Below are positions 55,838-64,000 of a DNA stretch of 64,000 nt, piece by piece. The translations under genes and the position numbers were made by a program. Source of the DNA: Desulfothermus okinawensis JCM 13304 (GTDB lineage: Bacteria > Desulfobacterota > Desulfovibrionia > Desulfovibrionales > Desulfothermaceae); NCBI GenBank assembly GCA_001311565.1, contig BBBM01000003.1, forward strand, positions 47,085-111,084. Direction: 5' to 3'. The notes below the pieces were generated by a model. The model worked only from the letters and a program-made list of their open reading frames with translations. It was not told where the DNA came from and did not search any database. Every line of letters starts with the position of its first letter. Position 1 is the first letter of the stretch.

Positions 55838-57573
55838 ATGGAAAAATTGCTCAGGATTAATACAAGGACAGGTGAATATAAATTTGAGGGGGTGGGGGAT
55901 GATCTAAAATTTCTTGGGGGAGGGCCCTTACATCAAGGATTATTAGAAAAGAAGTACCTGCCAAGCTCATCCTCTGGGAAGGGACAATAAGCTGGTAATA
56001 GCGCCAGGAATACTAACTGGAACTCCAGTTGCCAATTCCGGAAGGATATCCGTTGGAGGGAAATCTCCTTTAACAGGTGGAATAAAAGAGTCTAATTCTG
56101 GCGGATCCATGTCCCAGAAATTGGCAAACCTTGGGATAAAAGGGATTGTTTTAGAAGATAAGCCAGAAGATAGTCGGGTTCCAAGGGTGGTTTTTATTAA
56201 CAGTGAAGGCGTTGCCATTGAGGAATTCCCGGAGCTTTCAGGAAAAGGCACCTATGATACTGCAAAGAGGCTTTTTGAGAGATATGGGGATAAAGTGGCC
56301 ATTATGGTGATTGGTCCTGCAGGTGAAGATTTACGCCTTGGTGCCTCTATTCAATTTACTGACCCAAGGGGTCGACCAGCAAGGGCTGCTGGTAGGGGAG
56401 GACTTGGTGCTGTTATGGGGTCTAAAGGTATTAAGGCAATTGTTGTGGACGATAAGGGCGGAAAAGGAGTATCCATTGCAGATAAAGATGCATTTAAAGC
56501 TGCTGCCAGAAGGTGGGTGGAAATCTTAAAGGGACATCCAGTTACATCACAGGGACTCCCATCTTTTGGAACTGCTATTTTGATAAATATAATCAACGAG
56601 GCTGGTGCACTCCCCACTAAAAATTTCAGGTATGGGCGTTTTGATAAGGCAGCTGATGTAAGTGGTGAGAAAATGGCAGAGATAATAGAAAAAAGGGGAG
56701 GGGTTGTTAAAGAAGGATGTCATCCAGGATGCATTATCCAGTGTTCCCAGGCATATGTTGATGAAAATGGGGAATATATCACGTCAGGTTTTGAATATGA
56801 GACAGTGTGGGCACTTGGTCCCAACACCACAATATCAAATTTAGATGACCTGGCACACCTTGATCGACTCTGTGATGACCTTGGGCTTGATACTATAGAG
56901 ATGGGAAATACCATTGCTGTTGCAATGGATGCTGGTATAATCCATGGGAGATGGAAAGGCTGCAATTGAACTTTTAAAAAGGGTCTATAATAAAGATGAT
57001 TATCTGGGAAAAATAATTGCCAATGGTGCGTCCTTTACAGGAAAGGCCCTGGGAGTTGATAGGGTACCTGTTGTAAAAGGCCAATCCCTGCCTGCATATG
57101 ATCCAAGGTCTGTAAAAGGGGTTGGGGTTACATACGCCACTACCCCAATGGGGGCTGACCATACAGCTGGATATGCTGTGTGTCAAAATGTCCTGAAAGT
57201 TGGAGGGGATATAAATCCCTTGAAAAAAAGAGGGAAATGTTGAGGTCTCTAAAAATTTACAGATTGCAACTGCAGCGATAGATTCAACTGGTTTTTGTCT
57301 CTTTGTTGCATTTGCAGTTCTGGATACAGAGGATGCAATGGAGACCATGGCAAATCTCTTATCTGCAAAGATGGGCAAAAAAAGTGACTGTAGATGATAT
57401 AATTAATTTAGGTGTGAGTGTTTTAAGAGATGAATATTCTTTTAATGTTGATGCAGGGTTTACTAAGGCCCATGACCAGTTACCAGAATTTTTTTATAAA
57501 GGAAAAACTACCTCCTCACGATACTGTTTGGGATTTTACAGTAGAAGAACTCCAGGCTGCCAAGGTGCTTTAA
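55838..57573 (+). CDS. Aldehyde:ferredoxin oxidoreductase family protein
   Basis: AOR-family tungsten or molybdenum enzymes oxidise aldehydes with ferredoxin. The N-domain shows MEKLLRINTRTGEYKFEGVG, GILTGTPVANSGRISVGGKS, GPAGEDLRLGASIQFTDPRG and AARGGLGAVMGSKGIKAIVV-like (AGRGGLGAVMGSKGIKAIVV). The 4Fe-4S ligands are in KEGCHPGCIIQCSQ and, after breaks, in STGFCLFVAFAVLD. The end is HDTVWDFTVEELQAAKVL. Breaks lie near 55935, 55975, 56938, 57233 and 57375. About 578 residues. GAGGGGGTGAGTT precedes the ATG. Confidence 0.87.
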
Positions 57574-57579
57574 GAAAAT

Positions 57580-57608
57580 TGAGGGGTGGACAACTTGTCC
57601 ACCCCTTT
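57580..57608 (+). terminator. Terminator after the AOR gene
   Basis: GGGGTGGACAA is exactly complementary to TTGTCCACCCC with one base between, giving a hairpin of at least nine pairs, and TTTTT follows. It may be leaky, since moaD-like and thiF-like genes start right after it. Confidence 0.85.
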
Positions 57609-57634
57609 TTAATGAGTTAAAGATGAAAATTATT

Positions 57635-57860
57635 ATGAGAATAGAAGTCCTGTGTTTTGCCACCCTAAAAAAAATACACCCCTGACAATGAGGAAATTGA
57701 AATTGAGAAGGGATTTAAGGTCTATCATGTACTTGAAAAATTGGGTATTGATAAAAAGGAGGTCAAGGTGATCTTTATAAATGGAAAGCATGCCTCCTTG
57801 GATAGTGAGCTCAAAGAGGGAGATAGATTGGCTCTGTTCCCTGCTGTTGGGGGAGGATAA
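57635..57860 (+). CDS. MoaD/ThiS-like sulfur carrier protein
   Basis: This is a ubiquitin-like carrier of about 75 residues, reconstructed as MRIEVLCFATLKKYTPDNEE, YHVLEKLGIDKKEVKVIFIN, and a C-terminal GDRLALFPAVGGG. The GG tail is the site adenylated by an E1-like enzyme. One break, an eight-A run near 57672, hides it from ORF callers. It lies between an AOR-type tungsten/molybdenum enzyme gene and a ThiF/MoeB-like gene, so it probably serves molybdopterin or tungstopterin dithiolene formation for that enzyme. Confidence 0.75.
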
Positions 57861-57863
57861 AAC

Positions 57864-58521
57864 ATGGATCTATCTCACCTTATAAGAAATTTTTCTGCTA
57901 TAACCAAAAAAAGATCAAGAGAGATTGTTATATTCCAGGGTCCTTGTTGTTGGATGTGGAGGACTTGGAGGTTATGTCCTTGAAATTCTGGCAAGGATTG
58001 GCGTGGGGCACCTCATTTTTGCAGACGGTGATAGGTTTGAAGAAACTAATTTGAATAGACAGTTGCTTTGCTCTGTTAATACATTGGGTAAGAACAAGGC
58101 AGAAGTGGCCAAAAAAAAGGATTTTAGAGATAGCCCCTCATTGCAGACCCTTTGCCATTTCAAGAAATTTAATAAAAGAGGAAGTTGTGGAATTGGGCAG
58201 GGGAACTGACATTGTAATTGATGCAGTGGGAGGAACTTTATTTAAAAAAAGAAATAGTGGCTGAGTGTTTAAAAAACTCAATTCCCATAATTACTGGCGC
58301 AGTGGCAGGGTTTGAGGGGTTTGTTTCCACAGTTCTTTCTGGTTTTAAAACACCTGTTGATTTTTTTTATGTCTAAGGACAGAGACTCTGCAGAACATTT
58401 ACTTGGATGCACTGCGCCAATTGTTTCAATTATAGGAACCCTCCAAGCTTACGAGGCCATATCATATATTTGCTGGGAGAAATCAAACTTTGCAGGTAAG
58501 GTTTTTTTATATTTCTCTTAA
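57864..58521 (+). CDS. ThiF/MoeB/HesA-family adenylyltransferase
   Basis: This is an E1-like enzyme that activates the carboxyl end of a ThiS/MoaD carrier. It has MDLSHLIRNFSAITKK, LYSRVLVVGCGGLGGYVLEI (nucleotide-binding GxGGxG), ADGDRFEETNLNRQLL, LGRGTDIVIDAVGGTLFKKE and LLGCTAPIVSIIGTLQAYEA. Breaks lie near 57908, 58115, 58245 and 58370. It starts 3 bases after the moaD-like stop. It lacks the second CxxC zinc pair of some MoeB. The corrected size is about 218 residues. Confidence 0.82.
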
Positions 58522-58558
58522 GGATTTTAGCTTTTCAACTTTTGAACTTTAATCATAG

Positions 58559-59217
58559 TTATTCTATGAGTCCTTTTTGTAGGGCATATCTGGTAAGTCC
58601 AGCTATATCATGAATATCCAATTTTCTCATTAATGCATTTCTATGTGTTTTTACTGTTTGGGGACTTATACTCAAAATTTCGGCAATTTCTTTTGTTGTT
58701 TTTCCCTCAGCTATCATTTGTAGAAGCTGTTTTTCTCTTGGAGTAAGTGTGGAATAAATATCCAGTTTTGATTTCTCTTGGAAAAGACCCTTGTATTCTT
58801 CTACTACATATTTTGCTACGGGTGGGCTTATATAGATATGTCCATGTAAAACAAAATCTATACTTTCAAGGAGTTCTTCCACTGCTGCATCTTTTAATAA
58901 ATAGCCTACAGCGCCTGCCACAAAGGCATTTAATACATATTCCTTTTCTTTATACATGGATAAAATAATAATTTTGCTTTTACTTCTACTTTTTTTTTAT
59001 TTCTTCGGTGGCAACTATTCCATTTATGTTGGGCATTAATATATCCATTATAACTATATCGGGTTCTAAATTAAGTGTTTTTTTTCAATGGCCTCTTGTC
59101 CTGTTTGTGCTTCTCCTATAACTATATAGTCTTTATTTTGAGATATTATTGCTTTAAATCCTTCCCTTACTAAATTATGATCATCTGCTAACAAAATTTT
59201 AGCCTTCACAACTCTTA
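58559..59217 (-). CDS. NarL/LuxR-family response regulator
   Basis: From the GTG at 59217 the receiver domain reads VKAKILLADDHNLVREGFKA, then DIVIMDILMPNINGI (phospho-acceptor Asp), IIILSMYKEKEYVLNAFVAG, AVGYLLKDAAVEELL. The C-terminal DNA-binding domain is LTPREKQLLQMIAEGKTTKE, IAEILSISPQTVKTHRNALM, RKLDIHDIAGLTRYALQ. Breaks lie near 58995 and 59080. It is probably the partner of the adjacent kinase, which starts 6 bases upstream. It would control operons in response to that sensor. Confidence 0.88.
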
Positions 59218-59222
59218 ACTCC

Positions 59223-61669
59223 TTAACTTAGATATTTTTCTTGCAAAAGGTTATCAACTGGTATCTTATAGGTAAGAGTGCTTCCTGTTGATTTCTTACT
59301 GGATATGGTGAACTCTCCTCCCAGGTATGTGACCCTTTCCCTAATCATATGGAGACCCATTCCATTTTTAGGACTCATATTTCTTTGTATATCTTCCGGA
59401 AAGCCTACACCATTATCACATATCTTTATTACAAGTTCTTTTTCTTCTCTCATCTCAATATGGACTGCTACGTGAGTCGCCTTTGAGTGTTTTGCACAGT
59501 TTAAAAGCCCTTCTTGTACTAAACGGAATAATAATGTTTCCACTTCCTGGGGATACCTTCCTATGGGTTCTAAAACCTTTAAAGAGGTCTTAATGGGGAA
59601 TTTTTCAGCAAATATGTCTAAATACCAATTGAGTGCAGCAGTAAAACCCAAATTGTCTAATATTATAGGATACATTTCAGATGTAAGATCTCTTGTTATC
59701 CCAATTACTGTGCTTAACAAATTATCAACTTTATCTAATTCATCAGCAAGACCTTTATTTTTTTTGTTCTATATTTTTTTTTAAGCATCCCGATATTAAT
59801 TTTAATGGCTGCTAAATCTTGCCCAAGTTGGTTGTGTAATATGTCAGCAAATTTCCTCCTAGATTCTTCTTCAACCTTTGAGAGTTTTATGGTAAGATTT
59901 CTTAATTCCTTGTTCCTTTTTTTTTAGTTGAGCATTCATGGAAAGTAATTCTTTTTCCAATCTACGGCGGGTGGTTATGTCTCTTAAAATAGACATGGTA
60001 TATCTATGGTTATCCATAAAGAAAGAACTTGAAATCAACTCAACAGAAGTGCGTCCTCCTTTTTTTGTTGATAATATCAAAGGCACAGGGATTAGGATTA
60101 GGACTAATCAGGCATCTCTTGGCTTTTTTTTCGGTCTTTGGGATCTAACAGGTTCAATAAAGAAGATGATAGAATTTCTTCTTTTGAATATCCTGTTAGT
60201 TCTGTCCATTTGGGATTTGAATCAATAATTTGAAGGGTATGGGCATCTAAAAAGATTATGGCATCATTAGCGTGGTTGAATATTTCTTTATAGCGTCTTT
60301 CTGATTGACGCAATTGAGTTATTTTTTTGTTCTACTAAATCTTCTAATTCTTGTGTATATTTATTAAGCTCTTCTTGTAAATTTTTTTATTTCTGTAATA
60401 TCAACAAAATTAATAATAAAATCAGTGGATTTATATGTATTATCTATTATAACAGAGCTGTTTACTAAAATGTATTTTCTATTTTGATTTTTATCAATGA
60501 ACTCATACTCAATTTGAGTATCAGTTAATGTATTTTTATTCATTAATTTTTTTAAATGGTATTGGCAAATTTAATTCATTAATGTTTTTATCTTTAACGT
60601 CATTGTAGTTATTCCAATTATTTCCTCTGACTTTCTGTTCCAAAATCTTATATTACCATTTTCTGTTAAGACTATAAATCCAATAGGAGCACTGGAAAGT
60701 ATTGCTTCTAAAAAGACTTTATGTCTATTTAATTCTCTTGTCCTCTTCTCTACCATAACTTCCAGTTTTCCAGAATACTCCAGTAATTGATTTTGTACTT
60801 TACCTAAATGACCTATTAAATGTACAAAAGTCTTTGTAAGTTCTCCCAATTCGTCATGTTTGTATTTATCTATAGTGTCTGTTAATTGCAGTTCTCCATT
60901 TTTAATACGTCTACAATAATTTATTAGATTAGTTAAAGGATTATACACTAATCTTTGAAAGAAGAACCAAACTAGGATAAATAATAGAACAATAAAGGCA
61001 ACTCCAATAGCAAAAATATGTAAAGTGGTTTTATACATTGTTGCCAACTGACTTTCGATATTCACTCCAATGACGTCTAATCCAGCTACACTACCTTCCT
61101 TTCTAAAGTATCCTCCTCTGGAGCCATATTTTTTTTATTAGTTCTGCAGGTGCATCCTTGGGATCCCCATGACATCTAAGGCAAGATTTTTCCATATAGA
61201 TTGGCTCAGTGACCATAAACCATCTGGCTCCATTTATTGTTACTATTCCTTTCCATTCTTTTAACGAATGGGTCTTATTGTAATAGCTGATCATCTTTCT
61301 CTCAAAGGCATTGGCCTTGTTCAGGGGATTTCTAGGGTTAAGGGCAGCCCTCTTGTATTTAACATCTTTGAAATATTGAGACACATTCCCCATAACCCTT
61401 CTAGTAACATACGAAGTGGACATGGCTTCTACAATAAACTGGTCCTTTGATAGGACTGAATACATTTTTGGCCTTAAAATTTCTTTTACATATTTTCTGG
61501 CGGCTTCTGCCTCTGCATGAAAATCCTTGTTTTTTTCATTGGCCTCTTTAAGTATCCAATTTTTGTATTGGATGGAGACCAACAAGCAAATTATCAATGT
61601 GGAAGCAATAAGGACAGAGGCAGTTGCCAAAAAGAATTTAGTTCTTAGAGAAAGGTCTTTTGTTTTCAT
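59223..61669 (-). CDS. Heme-motif (Tll0287-like) HAMP-PAS-PAS sensor histidine kinase
   Basis: A membrane helix (FFLATASVLIASTLIICLLV) precedes a periplasmic DUF3365/Tll0287-like domain with KSCLRCHGDP, a CxxCH heme-attachment motif. The second membrane helix IFAIGVAFIVLLFILVWFFF is followed by a HAMP domain and a PAS (SSAPIGFIVLTENGNIRFWN), another PAS (FNHANDAIIFLDAHTLQIID), and a NarX/LiaS-type HisKA_3 domain (RRKFADILHNQLGQDLAAIK). An HATPase domain ends it (ICDNGVGFPED, GMGLHMIRERVTYLGGEF). About five frame breaks (61130, 60555, 60385, 60320, 60125, 59915, 59765 region). About 815 residues. It is likely a redox or gas sensor. Confidence 0.83.
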
Positions 61670-61683
61670 TGGGTCAGATTTAA

Positions 61684-61931
61684 TTAGGAAATCGAGTATA
61701 CATTATATGTTCCACTGATTTGGTTGTCTATATTTTTATTTTCCCTTGTACAGAGGAAATCACTACATTTTCCCCTTGGAAATAGATAGACTCCATGTTT
61801 TATACATACACCAGCATCCCCCTAACACATCCCCAGGCAGAACTTAAGGTATTTAGACCGTGGTAAAACTCTTCTAAAAATTTAGGGTCATTGCGAAAAT
61901 ATTTACAATGCAAGCAAGTATATTGGTTCAT
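61684..61931 (-). CDS. Small Cys-rich protein between yeiH and the sensor kinase
   Basis: From the ATG at 61931, after AAGGGG, the frame reads MNQYTCLHCKYFRNDPKFLE and LNTLSSAWGCVRG. Then a missing base in a five-G run near 61815 breaks it, and it continues VCIKHGVYLFPRGKCSDF, ending at 61684. The cysteine pattern is CxxC...C...C...C...C, and the C-terminal Cys lie in a short tail, as in small metal- or Fe-S-binding proteins. I recall similar Desulfobacterota proteins but know no function. It is 15 bases before the kinase start, in the same direction. Confidence 0.6.
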
Positions 61932-61955
61932 GGTATACCCCTTTTATTATTTTCT

Positions 61956-61976
61956 TGCGGCCCTATTGGGGCCGCA
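61956..61976 (-). other. Intercistronic hairpin between yeiH and the Cys-rich gene
   Basis: TGCGGCCC and GGGCCGCA form eight perfect pairs with a five-base loop. On the minus strand no T run follows, so it is not a standard terminator for yeiH. It may separate or stabilise the two messages. On the plus strand a short TTTT follows. Confidence 0.6.
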
Positions 61977-61995
61977 TTTTCTGTAATTTGAATTT

Positions 61996-63383
61996 TTATT
62001 TTAAAACACCTAATGCAGTTGACCAATAATTTCCAAATATTATGGCTGAGAATATAAATCCCAAGATCACATTTACTATAACTCCCATGGTAAATGCCTT
62101 GAATGGTTTGTTTCCTGCTGATGCCAGTTCTCTAAACCTGGTTGTAAGTCCTATGCTTAGAAAACAAAAGATAAAAGTCCATGTCCTCATGGCCTTGATT
62201 GGATTTATTAAATTTGGTTTTACAGTGTGCAAATATTCATTCATTGAATAGGAGTGAACCACAACGGTAATTATTAGGGAAGCCAAAAAAAAGCCCAATA
62301 CAAACTTTGGGAATCTCCACCATACCTCTTTTAAAGTGGGCTTCTGTCCCAACCTATCTCCTTTTTCCCATTTGGTAATTGATATTACCGCAAATGCAAA
62401 GGCCCATAAACCGATCCAAATATCTCTTCCTATTACTTTCATTAAAGTAAATGCACGTACAGCAATTTCTTCCATTCCAGCCATAAGTCCATAGGCCTGT
62501 GCAGCGGCAAATCCAGCTGCATCTGCAAATTCTGAAGTTCCTATCCATGCTCCGGCCACTCCTGCATGTAAATGAAGAATCTTGGATATGAATGGCAGGA
62601 AGAAGATCATTACTATTGCCCAAACTATAACCAGAGTAATGGCAATACAGGGATGTTCCTTTTTGGCCCTAACTGCACCTGCAACTGCAATTGTTCCAGA
62701 AACGCCACAAACAGAGGCTCCAGCCCCAAGACATGCTGCAAGTCTTGGATCTAATTTAAATAATCTCGTTGCGGCAAAATATACTGTCAAACAAGTAGAT
62801 ACAGAGATTATGGTAGCCTGTAGCATGGCCACAGGACCAGCATAGATAATAAGAGTAAAAGGTAAAGTTGCCCCAAGCAACACAATTCCTGTTTTAATAA
62901 AATATTCAACACGGAAACCAGTATCCATCCATTTTGGCAATTTGATAAAATTGGCAATGATCATCCCTATTGCCAAGGCCACTAACGGTGTTCAAGGTTG
63001 TAGTGGTGTGCCTTTTCCCATGCCCCAATTGAGAATATTATCACAGAAATCACGTACACAAAGATGAAAGAAGGGACGAATTCAGACAGATTGAATCCCA
63101 TTATTTTACTGCTTAATGAAAATACTATAAGCCAAAAGAAAAATTGCAGGAAATAGAGTTTATAATTAAGTGCAAAGTGATGAAACAGTTGATCTAGACT
63201 AGACCACTTTGCTGGAGTAACAGCTAGTGGCTTCAAACTTCCTCCAGAAAAATAAAGGAAAATTGCAGCAAAGATAATCCCCATGGATAACCAAATAGCC
63301 CACCAATCCTCTTTTAGATACAACTCCTTCCATCCTGAAGGTTTTACTTCAGGAACTTCACATACATTTTTTTTGATTCTCAT
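61996..63383 (-). CDS. YeiH-family putative anion exporter
   Basis: This is a polytopic membrane protein of the UPF0324/YeiH (Cons_hypoth698) family, predicted exporters of sulfate or other anions. Visible features: an N-terminal cytoplasmic part and helices (WWAIWLSMGIIFAAIFLYFS), VALAIGMIIANFIKLPKW, FRVEYFIKTGIVLLGATLPF, then ACLGAGASVCGVSGTIAVAG, a signature, and GAWIGTSEFADAAGFAAAQA. The first break is a missing base near 62985, where the two parts join. About 462 residues, longer at the N-terminus than YeiH itself. SD AAAGGAGG is good. It is the first gene of the kinase operon. Confidence 0.82.
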
Positions 63384-63457
63384 TCATCTGACAATACCTC
63401 CTTTGTGTTTGAATTAAATTAGTTATACTATAAATATAATAACATAAAGGAGGTCTG

Positions 63458-63694
63458 ATGAAATTACCCTTTTGGTGTATTTAAGATATACCAAATGGAG
63501 TAGTTGATTTTTGATTGCAAAATATATGATTGTTATTTTTGTTTGGATAGATTTGAAAAAAAAGGTTACAATCCAGACAAGGATCATTAAGATTGTAAAA
63601 GTTAAAAGATGGCAAGTTTACCAAAAAAACGAAAAAAATAGAAAATTACTTAGGGAGGAGACAATGTAAGTCACATAAGGACGAAATTAGTTAA
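63458..63694 (+). CDS. Possible broken small Cys-rich gene
   Basis: A perfect AAAGGAGGTCTG precedes an ATG at 63458 (MKLPFW). The frame stops at once, but a patchwork with single-base changes gives GVVDF, FDCKIYDCYFCLDRFEKKGY, NPDKDH, KMASLPKKRKKIENYLGR and a Cys near the end. This reads like a short zinc-ribbon protein divergent from yeiH. Each change is speculative. An alternative frame (63510-63668) codes a basic peptide of about 47 residues. The stretch 63384-63745 otherwise shows nothing I recognise. Confidence 0.3.
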
Positions 63695-63745
63695 ATAAAA
63701 ATTATATTGGCTTTAGGCCGTGGATTGAGTATAAAGACCTTCTTA

Positions 63746-63785
63746 TGCCCCCGGCAGGATTCGAACCTGCGGCGCCAGGATTAGG
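63746..63785 (-). tRNA. 3' half of tRNA-Arg(CCU)
   Basis: On the minus strand from 63785: anticodon CCT, AA, anticodon-stem strand TCCTG, variable loop GCGCC, a perfect T arm (GCAGG-TTCGAAT-CCTGC), acceptor strand CGGGGGC and discriminator A. The 5' half is missing: upstream of the anticodon is TATA and then an IS3-like end. The break at the anticodon is the usual crossover position of tyrosine-integrase attachment sites, so it may be an att remnant. Confidence 0.8.
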
Positions 63786-63790
63786 TATAA

Positions 63791-64000
63791 TGGACTCCAA
63801 AAACTGGACAGAGGAATAAGGTGGATGTTAGCCTGAAAGGACAGAAAGGAGTCAAGGATTAGATGGGTAACATCCGGAAGAGGCACAACGGAGCATTTAA
63901 GGCAAAGATAGCACTGGAGGCACTAAAGGCGGAGAAGACGATCTCAGAGATATCCAGTAAATATGGAGTACACCCAAGCCAGGTGAGGCGATGGAGAAAA
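63791..64000 (+). mobile_element. IS3-family insertion sequence, left end (cut by window edge)
   Basis: The left end begins with TGGACTCCAAAAACTGGACA, an IS3-type terminal repeat, five bases from the tRNA fragment. An OrfA-type transposase gene starts inside. The right end is beyond the window. Confidence 0.75.
63863..64000 (+). CDS. IS3-family transposase OrfA, N-terminal part
   Basis: From the ATG at 63863 the 46 visible codons read MGNIRKRHNGAFKAKIALEA, LKAEKTISEISSKYGVHPSQ, VRRWRK. This is the helix-turn-helix of IS3 OrfA, which binds the element ends and is normally fused to the OrfB catalytic domain by a programmed frameshift. The frame continues past the window edge with no break. The base composition is richer in G+C than its neighbours, fitting acquired DNA. 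Confidence 0.85.
   Translation, partial: MGNIRKRHNGAFKAKIALEALKAEKTISEISSKYGVHPSQVRRWRK

Noticed and set aside
63396..63454. Inverted repeat ACCTCCTTT / AAAGGAGGT before yeiH, like the hsp20 hairpin
   Set aside because: Both arms are ribosome-site sequences for divergent starts (yeiH and the possible gene at 63458), so the symmetry is expected without an RNA hairpin.

Overview
The window looks like chromosomal DNA of an AT-rich, Gram-negative, anaerobic bacterium, most likely of the Desulfobacterota (former Deltaproteobacteria) type. This is inferred from gene content: LptD/F/G outer-membrane assembly, an MSHA-like type IV pilus locus, a chemosensory operon with HEAT-repeat, PilZ and ParA partners, a tandem HgdC/BadF-type activase protein, an aldehyde:ferredoxin oxidoreductase with MoaD- and ThiF-like partners, and a YeiH-type anion exporter. 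No 16S rRNA is present, so the lineage is not proven.

The dominant feature is that most genes are cut by single-base frame breaks, mostly at A or T runs of about 7-9 bases. I traced well over sixty. Even rpmH (44 codons, universally conserved) has seven T where six are needed. Genes without long A/T runs (hicAB, yidD, the response regulator with an HD-GYP domain, yebC, both hsp20 genes, Trm112-like) are open. I therefore treat broken genes as probably functional genes with homopolymer length errors and give one feature per gene spanning all fragments.

Layout: 1-5919 (+) lptD end, mutL, rsmJ, thiL, a truncated coiled-coil gene, and trmO running in frame into a class II aldolase. 5986-6391 (-) hicBA. 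6602-9225 (-) three paralogous secreted proteins, the middle one behind a cyclic-di-GMP-I (GEMM) riboswitch. 9402-13859 (-) the rpmH-rnpA-yidD-yidC-jag-mnmE cluster. 14120-17093 (+) lptF, lptG and a heptad-repeat membrane protein. 17226-17996 (-) an alpha/beta hydrolase. 18111-30921 (+) the type IV pilus locus: pilins, a large pilin-like/propeller protein, PilM/N/O/P-like proteins, secretin-TPR, ATPase and platform protein. 31124-41433 (+) a REC-GAF-HD-GYP protein, cheB, HEAT, cheR, pilZ, parA, cheW, cheY, cheA. 41608-48250 (-) thyX, ruvB, ruvA, ruvC, yebC, rlmE, YkgJ-like, U32 peptidase, PHP phosphoesterase. 48523-49618 (+) Trm112-like and two hsp20. 49654-50971 (-) larA-like. 51096-58521 (+) pgi, activase, AOR, moaD-like, thiF-like. 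58559-63383 (-) an apparent operon of yeiH, a Cys-rich small protein, a heme-motif sensor kinase and a LuxR-type regulator. The right end has a possible small Cys-rich gene, a 3' half of tRNA-Arg(CCU) and the start of an IS3-family element.

Cyclic di-GMP links several blocks: a riboswitch, an HD-GYP phosphodiesterase, a PilZ protein and a type IV pilus locus lie within 30 kb. A dispersed intergenic repeat occurs three or four times (about 14.05, 17.1, 41.45 and 48.35 kb). The best candidates for new biology are the riboswitch with a mutually exclusive Shine-Dalgarno hairpin, the YeiH/Cys-rich/heme-kinase operon, and a hairpin over the hsp20 ribosome binding site.
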